Source of the DNA: Anaerolineaceae bacterium
Lineage (GTDB): Bacteria > Chloroflexota > Anaerolineae > Anaerolineales > Anaerolineaceae
Direction of reading: 5' to 3'
Length of the DNA stretch: 64,000 bases
Assembly: GCA_002702705.1 (NCBI GenBank)
Contig: PABH01000008.1
Location: 1 to 64,000 of the forward strand
Below, in pieces: positions 56,457 to 64,000 of this stretch. The notes beneath the pieces are model-generated. The model was given only the letters and a program-made list of their open reading frames with translations. It had not been told where the DNA came from and did not search any database. Both the position numbers and the translations under genes were made by a program. Positions within the stretch are counted from its first letter, which is position 1; every line of letters begins with the position of its first letter.

Positions 56457-56987
56457 CTACATCTCTTCGCGGAAAATCAGACCATACTTCTTACGTGCTG
56501 CAAGCCATGTCTTCCGAAGCAGTTCATAAACATCATGCGGTTGGTGAACATTGCGTAAAATAATGGTTGGGTTGGACGTGTCTGCGCCTTTTATCGTGAT
56601 ATCCCCGATTCCTAACATGCGTTCGCTTAAACTCTGGCTAACATCAATGTCCTGAACGCGAATCATTTCAAAGTTCTCAATATCTTTTCCAAACAAACCT
56701 TTGACGATCTTAATTCGTTCGTTGGTAATCGTATAAAATTCGGTGATGGATAAAAATGGACGTCCTTCCCAAACAACTTGTTCTTCATCTTCCAAATCAG
56801 AATTTACTTTGGTGGGCTTTACGGATTCATCCAGGATTTCATTGACGGTGATCAAAAGGTTGTCGCTTAATAAATCAACAAACTTGTTTTGTTCTTCCAA
56901 TGGCACATCTTTCAGCACGGTACCGCTTTGAGCAATCGCTTTCCAAACACTGCTTTTAACTTGCGCTTGATATTTCTCGATGGACAT
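56457..56987 (-). CDS. bacterial PH-domain protein
   Basis: 176 aa, soluble. Residues 1-65 are a helical dimer-like region (FVDLLSDNLLITVNEIL). Residues 75-165 are a bacterial PH fold with EEQVVWEGRPFLSITEFYTI, ITNERIKIVKG and MLGIGDITIKGA. This is the same fold as the domain in the cNMP/PH membrane protein at 37-38.8 kb, here without membrane helices. Ligand unknown. Confidence 0.78.
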   Translation of the reverse strand: MSIEKYQAQVKSSVWKAIAQSGTVLKDVPLEEQNKFVDLLSDNLLITVNEILDESVKPTKVNSDLEDEEQVVWEGRPFLSITEFYTITNERIKIVKGLFGKDIENFEMIRVQDIDVSQSLSERMLGIGDITIKGADTSNPTIILRNVHQPHDVYELLRKTWLAARKKYGLIFREEM

Positions 56988-57069
56988 TTTTTATCTCCTT
57001 AAATAAATAGATGTGTACTCATTTTTTAAACCACAAAATTCAAGCTAAACTAATCATCCAGTATAACTT

Positions 57070-57498
57070 TTATCGCCATGCACCAAGAATCGCACCAAAA
57101 ATCACAAAATTGAGCAGATGATTGCCAATTTCAATTAACCAAACAGAGAAACCATGACCAGCAAACAATTTATTGACCAGATATGTCGGTGCTACGAATC
57201 CCAACCAGATCATAAAACCTGTTAGAATGCCTGTTGCCATATTAACCCCGCTGCTCATCAACCCTGCCACTGCGGGTACCATAAAAGCCATCGCCACAGC
57301 CTGAACAAAACTGGCTAAAACAGTCAAAATCCAGGTCATGGTCATGTTTTCTGTTCCTGGAACATCTCCCTCTTTTTTTCCAATCCCCTTCCACCAAATA
57401 TTAAAAAAAGTTTTTGGGTGATACCACACCGCACCTGTCGCCATACTGACGACAACACAAACCAGAACGGCAAACCAATTAATAACACTAAAATCCAT
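57070..57498 (-). CDS. DUF1761 family membrane protein
   Basis: ATG 57498 with AGGAG 7 bases upstream gives 142 aa with four hydrophobic helices. The pattern VVSMATGAVWYHPKTFFNIWW near the N-terminus, shortened here to its core GAVWYHP, and the C-terminal GNHLLNFVIFGAILGAWR are typical of DUF1761. Function is unknown in the family. It follows the bPH gene's start by about 80 bases and stands alone. Confidence 0.82.
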   Translation of the reverse strand: MDFSVINWFAVLVCVVVSMATGAVWYHPKTFFNIWWKGIGKKEGDVPGTENMTMTWILTVLASFVQAVAMAFMVPAVAGLMSSGVNMATGILTGFMIWLGFVAPTYLVNKLFAGHGFSVWLIEIGNHLLNFVIFGAILGAWR

Positions 57499-57788
57499 TG
57501 AAGACTCCTTTTTAAAAATTATTTTTGAAAGAACCCCAATACGAATTTTCGCAATACTTTTATATGGAAACACTATCAAACAGTTTCGTCATTTATAGCG
57601 TAGAGATTTTTTAGAACAGATGCCTTAATTATAGTCTATCTTGAAGATTGCAAATTAACACCAGTCCATAAATTTTGGGCAGGTCAGTTACTATAAATAT
57701 ATGATAATTTAAACTGGAAGGCAATCGATATTTGATTTTGGGGCAAAAAAATGAATTGTCCAGAAGTTTTTGGGAGTATTCAGGAATA

Positions 57789-57845
57789 AATGGTGAATGT
57801 AGAAAAATTCTCAAGCGACTTGAGAATTTTTCTACATTCACCATT
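57789..57845. repeat. 27-bp perfect hairpin with 3-base loop
   Basis: The left arm (57789-57815) and right arm (57819-57845) are perfect reverse complements around CGA. It lies 14 bases past the stop codon of the ABC permease on minus. Neither side has a strong T-run, so it is not an ordinary terminator. It could be a decay-blocking structure, a REP-type unit or a regulatory RNA. The rest of the gap 57499-57858 holds no gene. Confidence 0.85.
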
Positions 57846-57858
57846 GAAAGTTTAATTT

Positions 57859-58713
57859 TTATGCTCTTTTGGGGTTTATAGAAAACCTTAACTTCCAGCT
57901 GCCTTCACCACTCAACCGTATATCTCGCCTTAGAAAGCGTAACCATGCCAAAATAACCATCAGTATGCTAATTCCCAATAATGAGAACAACCAGGTAAGA
58001 TTCAGATCATTCACTTCCAATACGGTCTGAAAGTAATGATATGGCATGATTTTTGAAATCGTCATCAGAATATCATCCATGAATGCCAACGATGAAATCA
58101 TATAACTGCTGACGACAATGACGCCACCTACAACTGCTGCCAGCGTTCGAGACGGTAACAACACGCTTAATAATAAGGTAATCGCCACATAGAATAATAT
58201 TTGGACAAATAGCGAGATAAAAGGAACCAACATTTGCCCCACATTCACACCTAGACTGGATTTTCCTAATAACAAGCTGAAACCAATCCAGCCTATCAAA
58301 AGCATGGTTAGTATTGCTGCCACTACACCCAGGAAACGGCCAAAAAAGAAAGCTGACCTTCCAACGGGATGAGCAATGATCAGGTCCAATCGACCTCTCT
58401 CTTCATCACTGACAATCATTCCGCTGCCAACCAATATTGAAAATATACTGATGATGATTGGCAACATCGAAAAAGCATACATATGCAAATAACCAGATGG
58501 TGTCATGATGCTGTTGGCATCGCCTCCAAAGAATGCCAAAAATTCTTTTGGATAATTTGCAATCATTTTCTGAAGTTGCCCCTGTTGGGCAGCCATTGTT
58601 TCAAACATTTGAACAATCATGATCCCATACAATCCGACACCAAGTCCCCATCCCAATATTTGACCTCGTAAATTCATAAATGTATAACGCAAAGTAGTTA
58701 ATAAACCTTTCAT
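57859..58713 (-). CDS. ABC-2 type exporter permease
   Basis: 284 aa with six hydrophobic helices. A long extracellular loop after the first helix contains QLQKMIANYPKEFLAFFGG. The helix-2 region reads GSGMIVSDEERGRLDLIIAHPVGR, cut here to its core DEERGRLDLI, the conserved coupling-helix segment of this exporter family. It forms a transporter with the ATPase encoded 10 bases upstream. The substrate may be a drug, a peptide or a lipid. Confidence 0.9.
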   Translation of the reverse strand: MKGLLTTLRYTFMNLRGQILGWGLGVGLYGIMIVQMFETMAAQQGQLQKMIANYPKEFLAFFGGDANSIMTPSGYLHMYAFSMLPIIISIFSILVGSGMIVSDEERGRLDLIIAHPVGRSAFFFGRFLGVVAAILTMLLIGWIGFSLLLGKSSLGVNVGQMLVPFISLFVQILFYVAITLLLSVLLPSRTLAAVVGGVIVVSSYMISSLAFMDDILMTISKIMPYHYFQTVLEVNDLNLTWLFSLLGISILMVILAWLRFLRRDIRLSGEGSWKLRFSINPKRA

Positions 58714-58723
58714 TTTCTACCTC

Positions 58724-59641
58724 CTATTGATAGTAAGTAAGGAAAATTTCTTCCAGGCTGGGATGCTCTGTTTCCAAATCCTGGACAGGTAATGTGCCAA
58801 GGGTTTGAATTACTTTTTGAATATCTCCAGTTGTTTGAAATTTAATTTGATCAGATCCATTTTGAGAAAGAATGGAAACCCCCTCTAAACGGCTGATTTG
58901 GGAAATATCAATTTTCTGCTTAAAACGAACAATAAACCGATTGAGGGTACGATGCGTAAGGCTTTCTGTTTCGGCAATTTCAATAATCTTCCCTGCCCGA
59001 ATAATCGCAACTCTCTGAGCTACATTTTCGACCTCGCTCATGACATGAGAGCTGAAAAAGATCGTTGTGCCTTGTCGATTGAATTCACGTAGTAATACCA
59101 GAACTTTTTGCTGCATGAGCGGGTCGAGCCCACTGGTTGGTTCATCCAGAAGTAATAAATCTGGTTTATGCATCAACGCTTGAATCACACCGATCTTCTG
59201 TTTATTTCCTTTCGAAAGATTCTTAATGGGTTGCTTTAAATCCAGATCGAGCTGGTCAGCTAAATTGCATACATATGACCAATCGGAACGACCATTGCGC
59301 ATATCACTGAAAAAGCGTAATTGTCCTTCTGCGGTCAGGTTGTCATAAAATTGCATTTCTCCTGGCAGGTATCCAGTCATCGTTTGGACTTTGACGGGAT
59401 TCTCTTGTGGATTGATACCCAGTAAATAGGCAATACCGCCATCAGGTCTGATCATGTCTAACAAACAACGAATGGTGGTGGTTTTACCGGCACCATTGGG
59501 CCCTAAAAATCCGAAAATCTCGCCGTATTTCACCTCCAGGTCAATTCCTTCTAATGCCTGGATCTTTCCATAAGATTTGGTGAGACCCTGTGCCTGGATT
59601 GCCAAATCAGGATTGGGTTTTGTCATTTTATTTGTTTTCAT
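58724..59641 (-). CDS. ABC exporter ATPase
   Basis: 305 aa with Walker A GPNGAGKTTT, signature LSKGNKQKIG, Walker B LLLDEPTSGLDP and the switch His in SSHVMSE. The C-terminal about 85 residues are the extra beta domain of the drug/antibiotic-exporter class. It lies between the 82-aa gene and the permease gene in a tight operon. Confidence 0.95.
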   Translation of the reverse strand: MKTNKMTKPNPDLAIQAQGLTKSYGKIQALEGIDLEVKYGEIFGFLGPNGAGKTTTIRCLLDMIRPDGGIAYLLGINPQENPVKVQTMTGYLPGEMQFYDNLTAEGQLRFFSDMRNGRSDWSYVCNLADQLDLDLKQPIKNLSKGNKQKIGVIQALMHKPDLLLLDEPTSGLDPLMQQKVLVLLREFNRQGTTIFFSSHVMSEVENVAQRVAIIRAGKIIEIAETESLTHRTLNRFIVRFKQKIDISQISRLEGVSILSQNGSDQIKFQTTGDIQKVIQTLGTLPVQDLETEHPSLEEIFLTYYQ

Positions 59642-59663
59642 ATTTTTCTCCTTTTTAAATTAT

Positions 59664-59912
59664 TCAATTGGTATCTATCTGTTGAAATAAAATGATTACC
59701 AGATTCAAATCCCAAAGTTGATTCATCAATCCGCGCAGCGCAGCCTGATCGCTTACATTTCCAGTGAAAATGGTTATTTGTTCTGAGTGATCATCGAATT
59801 TTGGATCAATGGAAATATTACCCAACCATTTCGACCAGCTATCATTGACCCATCCTTTGACGGTGATTTGAAAATGGATATCATCTTGTTTTTGATTTGC
59901 GATATCAGTCAT
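59664..59912 (-). CDS. 82-aa MalT-regulator partner protein
   Basis: A small soluble protein with the pattern SWSKWLGNISI ... VSDQAALRGLMNQLWDLNL. From memory, small proteins with a W..WF..L.I...G....L.G.V.DQAALHGLL..IRDLGLPL pattern are often encoded beside exporters or regulators in Chloroflexota and Actinobacteria; their function is unknown. It starts 88 bases after the regulator stop and ends 22 bases before the ATPase. It may modulate the regulator or bind the signal. Confidence 0.7.
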   Translation of the reverse strand: MTDIANQKQDDIHFQITVKGWVNDSWSKWLGNISIDPKFDDHSEQITIFTGNVSDQAALRGLMNQLWDLNLVIILFQQIDTN

Positions 59913-60000
59913 ATAAAAACTCCAGTAATTTCTTCCAATATACTGGAGTTCAGGTATGGTTGTGACCCTACGAAAGTACTGTTAGAGTATTGTTAAAAAT

Positions 60001-62715
60001 CTATGATTGTTGATCGGAAATAATTCCAATACTTCTCCCAAACGATACTGCCTGAGTTCTATTTTTTACCCCTAATTTTCCAAATATGTTCGTTGTGTGA
60101 CCTTTAACAGTACTTAAAGAGATAAATAATTTTTTGGCGATTTCAGTGTTTGAAAAACCTTGTGCAATCAAACCAAGAACTTCAACTTCTCTATCACTAA
60201 GTGGTTCTATCACATTCCCTGATGTGGTTTGTGGTATTGAGTTGTTGGATGATTGTTCGATTAAGATGATTCTTAGTAGTTTTCCAGCGAAATCAGGGCA
60301 AACATGATGGCTAATTGCCAAATTTAATAATGCGATGATTCGTTTTCCCTCATCCAAAAAGACCCTTTGAAAACCTTCAGGTTCTGCTAAAGAAAAGGCA
60401 GTTTGCAAAGATTCCAGGGCGGGATTGAGTTTGTTTTGTTGACTCAAAGCAATTGCTTTGAGTAGCAGTAGTTCAATCAGCCTGCGTTTATTTCCCTTTT
60501 TCTCGGAGTATTCCAATATGGGGGAAATCATCTCAATTGCGTTTTCTGGATTATTTTGAGCTATTGTGTATCGAATCAGGATTTGATTTTCCGTGATGAA
60601 AAATTCATTTATTCCACCATATTTTTCAATTTCTCTCATTCGTTCAGTTATTGATTTTTCTAGTAAACTACGCATCTGAAGCCATTGAAAAACTTGTGGG
60701 AAATTTCCTCTTTCCAACAAGAATCGGGCTTGCATTACATCAACAATTCGCTCGGTAATTTGCGGAGAAGGACCCGTCTGAGCATGTGTTCGTGCACGGT
60801 CTATATAATGCTGGGCAAGATCCCATTCCTTCAGGTTAATTTTTAGCCTGGCAATTGTCAGGTAAGCCAAGGGTAGACCAAATTCGGAATAGGTCTCCAT
60901 CAATTCAGCTGCTTTTTCCAAATAATGGATTGCTTGTTTGAGATCGCCTTGTTCCCGTAACATTTCACCAAGATTGAAGAAGGTTTTTCCCAGCAATGGA
61001 TTATTGATTCCGATTGTGCCTTTTGCTAATTCCAAAACTTGATAACACATCGCGATTGCTTTTCGTAATTCTCCCTGCATATAATGAAGACCGGCAAGAT
61101 TTGTCATCACCAACAAAGTCATCATTGTGTTTTCTGTTCTTTTTGAAATTACGACACACTCTTCAAAGGCTAGAATAGCAGCAGGTATATCCCCCATGAG
61201 GGTATAACCCATGCCTGAAGCGTCAGCAACCAAACATCGATAAAATGAATGGCGAGGATGAATTTGTACCAGTGCTTCTTTTGAATATCTTATGGCTTTC
61301 ATGGCATCGTTCATAAGAATTGCAAGTAACCCCTGAAGTAATGATAACTCACCCTGAATTTGATTCGTATCGACATTTGTTTTTATCTCTTCAATCAACG
61401 AATATATAGAGTCGGTCAATCGTCCATTCAAGAATAGTGAAATTCCAAGCAGAATGCTTGCATCCGGATGGGCAAAGAGAATATTCTTTGGGATCGATTC
61501 CAACCATTGAAGTAGATTTACCGAATCTCCTTTCATTAACCGCTTTTCCGCAATATCAAGAATTTTATGGATGGCCGATTCATAATCTCGACAGGATAAG
61601 GCGTGTATTATCGCTTCATTGATAAAATGATTTTTCTCAAACCAATGCGATGCTTTTGCGTGTAATTGCGGGATGAGGTCAGCCTGTTGGGTAAATAATT
61701 GTTTCTTCAAAATCTCTGAAAATAATGCATGGTAGCGAAACCAGGTGTTCTGGTTGTCCAATGCGACAATGAAAAGATTATTTTCAATCAATCCCTCAAG
61801 AATGTCTTTTGATGCGGGTTCCTGGGTTACAAATTCGCATAATGATAAAGTAAAGCGATCTAAAACCGAGGTCCTTAATAAAAAATTCTTTACAGAATCA
61901 TCCAATTTATTAAAAACTTCATCCATCAGGAATGTCGCAATAAATTCATGTTCTCCAGAAAGATTTTTGAAATAAGTTGAGCGATCCTGAATATCACGCA
62001 TGGAAATAGCTGCCAGATGTAAACCTGAAACCCAGCCCTCGGTGAATTGCGTTAACTTTTCAATTTCTTCTTGTTGAAAAGTGGGATATAGGTTCCGGCT
62101 AAAAAGTTCTTTCGCTTCATCGATGTTGAAAGATAGAGCGTTTTGCCTGATTTCGATCAATTGACCATATGTTCTTAAGCGAGCTAAAGAAAAATGTGGA
62201 TCGGATCTGGATATGATGATCAGGCATAGTTGTGGTGGTAAATGATCGATTAAAAACGACATGAAAAGATGAATGGGTGAAGCAGAAATTAGATGGTAAT
62301 CATCCAAAACTAGATAAATTTTTTGTGGTGAGACATTAATCTGATTGATCAATAGAGTTGCAAGAATTTCTGGAGATTGAGATTTGTGAGTTTGAATCGC
62401 GTTCAGAATTTCAATCCCAAATTTTGGCACAACCTGTTGAATGGCTGAAATGAAATAGGTTAAAAATCCGACTAAATAATTATCGCTTTTTTCAAGGGTT
62501 AACCAGGCAACGGAATTCCTGTCAATTACTGAGGAACGGTTAATCCAATCACTGATCACCATCGTCTTCCCATAACCTGCAGGCGCTGAGACTAAAATGA
62601 TTGGGATTGATTGCATGATCCCATCATCTAACAATTGCATCAATCGCTGGCGATGCACCAGTGACCTGCCTGAAGATGGGATATTAAATTTTGTCGTTAA
62701 CAGTGGGATGGTCAA
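60001..62715 (-). CDS. MalT-like STAND NTPase / LuxR-type regulator
   Basis: 904 aa. The N-terminal NTPase has P-loop APAGYGKT (44-51) and Walker B YLVLDDYHLI, then winged-helix and superhelical TPR-like repeats (about 400-800). Examples are CVVISKRTENTMMTLLVMTN and GDLKQAIHYLEKAAELME. The C-terminal HTH (about 838-900) reads LSDREVEVLGLIAQG and STVKGHTTNIFGKL. The start is TTG 62715 with GAGGT 5 bases upstream. By family knowledge it is an activator that binds an inducer and ATP. Gene order suggests it drives the 82-aa/ABC exporter genes downstream. Confidence 0.93.
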   Translation of the reverse strand: MTIPLLTTKFNIPSSGRSLVHRQRLMQLLDDGIMQSIPIILVSAPAGYGKTMVISDWINRSSVIDRNSVAWLTLEKSDNYLVGFLTYFISAIQQVVPKFGIEILNAIQTHKSQSPEILATLLINQINVSPQKIYLVLDDYHLISASPIHLFMSFLIDHLPPQLCLIIISRSDPHFSLARLRTYGQLIEIRQNALSFNIDEAKELFSRNLYPTFQQEEIEKLTQFTEGWVSGLHLAAISMRDIQDRSTYFKNLSGEHEFIATFLMDEVFNKLDDSVKNFLLRTSVLDRFTLSLCEFVTQEPASKDILEGLIENNLFIVALDNQNTWFRYHALFSEILKKQLFTQQADLIPQLHAKASHWFEKNHFINEAIIHALSCRDYESAIHKILDIAEKRLMKGDSVNLLQWLESIPKNILFAHPDASILLGISLFLNGRLTDSIYSLIEEIKTNVDTNQIQGELSLLQGLLAILMNDAMKAIRYSKEALVQIHPRHSFYRCLVADASGMGYTLMGDIPAAILAFEECVVISKRTENTMMTLLVMTNLAGLHYMQGELRKAIAMCYQVLELAKGTIGINNPLLGKTFFNLGEMLREQGDLKQAIHYLEKAAELMETYSEFGLPLAYLTIARLKINLKEWDLAQHYIDRARTHAQTGPSPQITERIVDVMQARFLLERGNFPQVFQWLQMRSLLEKSITERMREIEKYGGINEFFITENQILIRYTIAQNNPENAIEMISPILEYSEKKGNKRRLIELLLLKAIALSQQNKLNPALESLQTAFSLAEPEGFQRVFLDEGKRIIALLNLAISHHVCPDFAGKLLRIILIEQSSNNSIPQTTSGNVIEPLSDREVEVLGLIAQGFSNTEIAKKLFISLSTVKGHTTNIFGKLGVKNRTQAVSFGRSIGIISDQQS

Positions 62716-63048
62716 TAGAGACCTCGGTAAATAGAAGGAAAATTCGTCAATCTATAATGATTATAGCAGAATGAATTTAGGTGTTGTTCATAATTACTTA
62801 ACCTGACATCAAGATAAAATTTTTGAAAGGTATAGAAAAATAATTTCCCATATAATAAATTTATCCGCTTTTCATGCACGAATCACTTGGTCTGCTTAGA
62901 AATCAAATTCTAGTTTTCTCATTCCAGCCAACATTGAAGGTAACCAAGAAATCGGATCTAAAAGAAAAACTAAATACCACATATCCCCAAACCGCGAACC
63001 AATTGATCCCATTTATATCCATTATGCACCTCAGTTTTTTATTGTTCC
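62716..63048. other. intergenic region without a supported gene
   Basis: AT-rich. A TATAAT-like box occurs near 62853-62860 on plus, but the reading frame behind it has no ribosome site and runs antisense into the DUF1801 gene. I see no structured RNA or repeat. It probably holds the upstream region of the MalT-like gene on minus. Confidence 0.5.
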
Positions 63049-63468
63049 TTATGCCGCATTACTTTCTTGCATATGTTTTACCGACAATATCACCAATTCT
63101 TTCAAAACATCCAGATTTACATCCTCTAGTTTTTTAATATATAAACATGCCTTTCCGGTTTTATACTTCCCCAATTGTTTCATTAAATTTTCATACCGCT
63201 CGAATCCTGGCATAATATACAGTGTAAGATTTTGTTTGCGCGGAGAAAATGCAGTCAACATCCAATCCCCTTCTTGTCCACTGGCATACTTATAATGATA
63301 AGAACCAAAACCAACAATGCTGTCACCCCACATTTTCGCTGGTTCACCCGTGATCTCTTCCATTATTTTTTTTATCTGAAAACTATCTTGTCGTTTTTTC
63401 TCATCAGGCACACCATTTAAAAATTTTTCAACCGATTGATCATTGATTTTTGTTTTTAACTCAGCCAT
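63049..63468 (-). CDS. DUF1801 / YdhG-like protein
   Basis: ATG 63468 with GGAGG 5 bases upstream gives 139 aa. It has the family pattern SVEKFLNGVPDEKKRQD, MWGDSIVGFGSYHYKY, FSPRKQNLTLYIMPGF and the C-terminal LGKYKTGKACLYIKKLEDV. DUF1801 proteins are small soluble proteins related to YdhG. Their role is not established. Stands alone. Confidence 0.9.
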   Translation of the reverse strand: MAELKTKINDQSVEKFLNGVPDEKKRQDSFQIKKIMEEITGEPAKMWGDSIVGFGSYHYKYASGQEGDWMLTAFSPRKQNLTLYIMPGFERYENLMKQLGKYKTGKACLYIKKLEDVNLDVLKELVILSVKHMQESNAA

Positions 63469-63756
63469 ATCCACCTCCAAGTGAATTTCAGATTTGTTCA
63501 AATGGTACTTTGCATCAATTCTTTCCTATTTTTTGAACGTATGTTCAGTATACAAAGTTGTGGATTATAATTTAATTAATTGTTCATACTTCTTTAAGTA
63601 TAAAATTTGATTTTTAAAATTAACGGATTGTAAAATTAGATTAACAGATTGTTAAATCACCTTTATCATATTTACTTAATTTTTTAATTAGTGTAAAATA
63701 TAGTTGTCATTATGTAGTTTATATCTTGCTTAATGGCTTTGTAGAAAGGACAATAA

Positions 63757-64000
63757 ATGAACAATTTAACTTCCGTTGAAACCTTTTATGCCTTCAGTGC
63801 CATCATTGGAGGAGTGCTTTTTTTGATCCGTACCATTCTCTCATTGGTCGGTGCAGATGCAGATGCCGATTTTGATATGAGTGGCGCAGATATCGGTCAT
63901 GATCTACAAGGCCATCTTGGTGATCACAGCGGTATAGACAGCCATGGTGCATCATTTAATTTGTTTTCCATGCACAGCATCACAGGTTTCTTCTTAATGT
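63757..64000 (+). CDS. NfeD/OB-fold-type membrane protein (5' part, cut by window)
   Basis: The frame opens with ATG 63757 and AAAGGA upstream, and runs past the window end. It has a first membrane helix (about residues 11-30, with FYAFSAIIGGVLFLI), then an acidic His/Asp-rich loop (GADADADFDMSG, GHDLQGHLGDH), then LFSMHSITGFFLM at the start of a second helix. This layout matches NfeD-like proteins that partner with flotillins. Only about 81 residues are visible. Confidence 0.7.
   Translation, partial: MNNLTSVETFYAFSAIIGGVLFLIRTILSLVGADADADFDMSGADIGHDLQGHLGDHSGIDSHGASFNLFSMHSITGFFLM

Noticed and set aside
62874-63137. 87-codon plus-strand frame downstream of a TATAAT-like box
   Set aside because: No Shine-Dalgarno, and its end is antisense to the DUF1801 gene. 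Left as unsupported.

Overview
The window reads as a chromosomal segment of a Chloroflexota bacterium, most likely class Anaerolineae. This is inference, not proof. The pointers are secreted proteins with long Pro/Thr linkers and a recurring YPAPGG-type motif, a DnaQ-DinG fusion, a MalT-like STAND regulator with its typical small partner protein beside an ABC transporter, a CpXC-domain protein, toast-rack/LiaF-like lipoproteins and a moderately AT-rich base composition. No rRNA, tRNA, CRISPR array or intact insertion sequence was seen.

Layout. 0-0.6 kb: non-coding, with two 79-bp inverted-repeat elements. 0.6-1.3 kb: a lipoprotein. 1.5-4.7 kb: an ECF sigma / anti-sigma / bactofilin-like membrane protein / LiaF-like lipoprotein operon with a candidate self-recognised ECF promoter. 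4.7-16.4 kb (mostly minus): nadD, obgE, a cyclic-2,3-diphosphoglycerate-synthetase-like GTPase, argS, rpsT, PadR plus a small membrane protein, an SLC13/ArsB-type transporter, pgk, gap and yvcK, so lower glycolysis and its control. 16.6-23 kb (plus): bacterioferritin, a structured repeat block, ROK glucokinase, class-III aminotransferase, soluble histidine kinase and a CpXC protein.

23.1-30.1 kb (all minus) is the accessory island. At least four decayed C-terminal pieces of an Rhs/YD-repeat core are interleaved with seven lipoprotein genes or small candidate immunity genes. Two of the lipoprotein families are duplicated, and short broken ORFs sit just upstream of several lipoproteins. I read it as a graveyard of orphan Rhs-tip/immunity cassettes in which the immunity-like lipoproteins stayed intact while the Rhs/toxin parts decayed. 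It is the best candidate here for something under-described.

30.2-44.3 kb: a YgjV-like/GNAT fusion, DnaQ-DinG, a HAD-HD fusion, a beta-lactamase-fold wall protein, a cNMP-binding/bacterial-PH membrane protein, def, recF, and the rsmG-PHP-flippase and deoB genes. 44.5-47.1 kb: a polar amino-acid ABC importer. 47.3-50.1 kb: a large wall/membrane-anchored beta-helix protein. 50.3-57.5 kb: MBL hydrolase, plsY, a JAMM peptidase, membrane proteins, gyrB, a bPH protein and DUF1761. 57.8-62.7 kb: a MalT-like regulator, an 82-aa protein and an ABC-2 exporter, ending in a 27-bp perfect hairpin. 63-64 kb: a DUF1801 protein and the start of an NfeD-like membrane protein cut by the window edge.

Several gene starts were reassigned from Shine-Dalgarno and promoter evidence: the sigma factor, rpsT, gap, the beta-lactamase-like gene, the HAD-HD gene, rsmG and others. 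Coordinates of short sites were counted by eye and may be off by a base or two.
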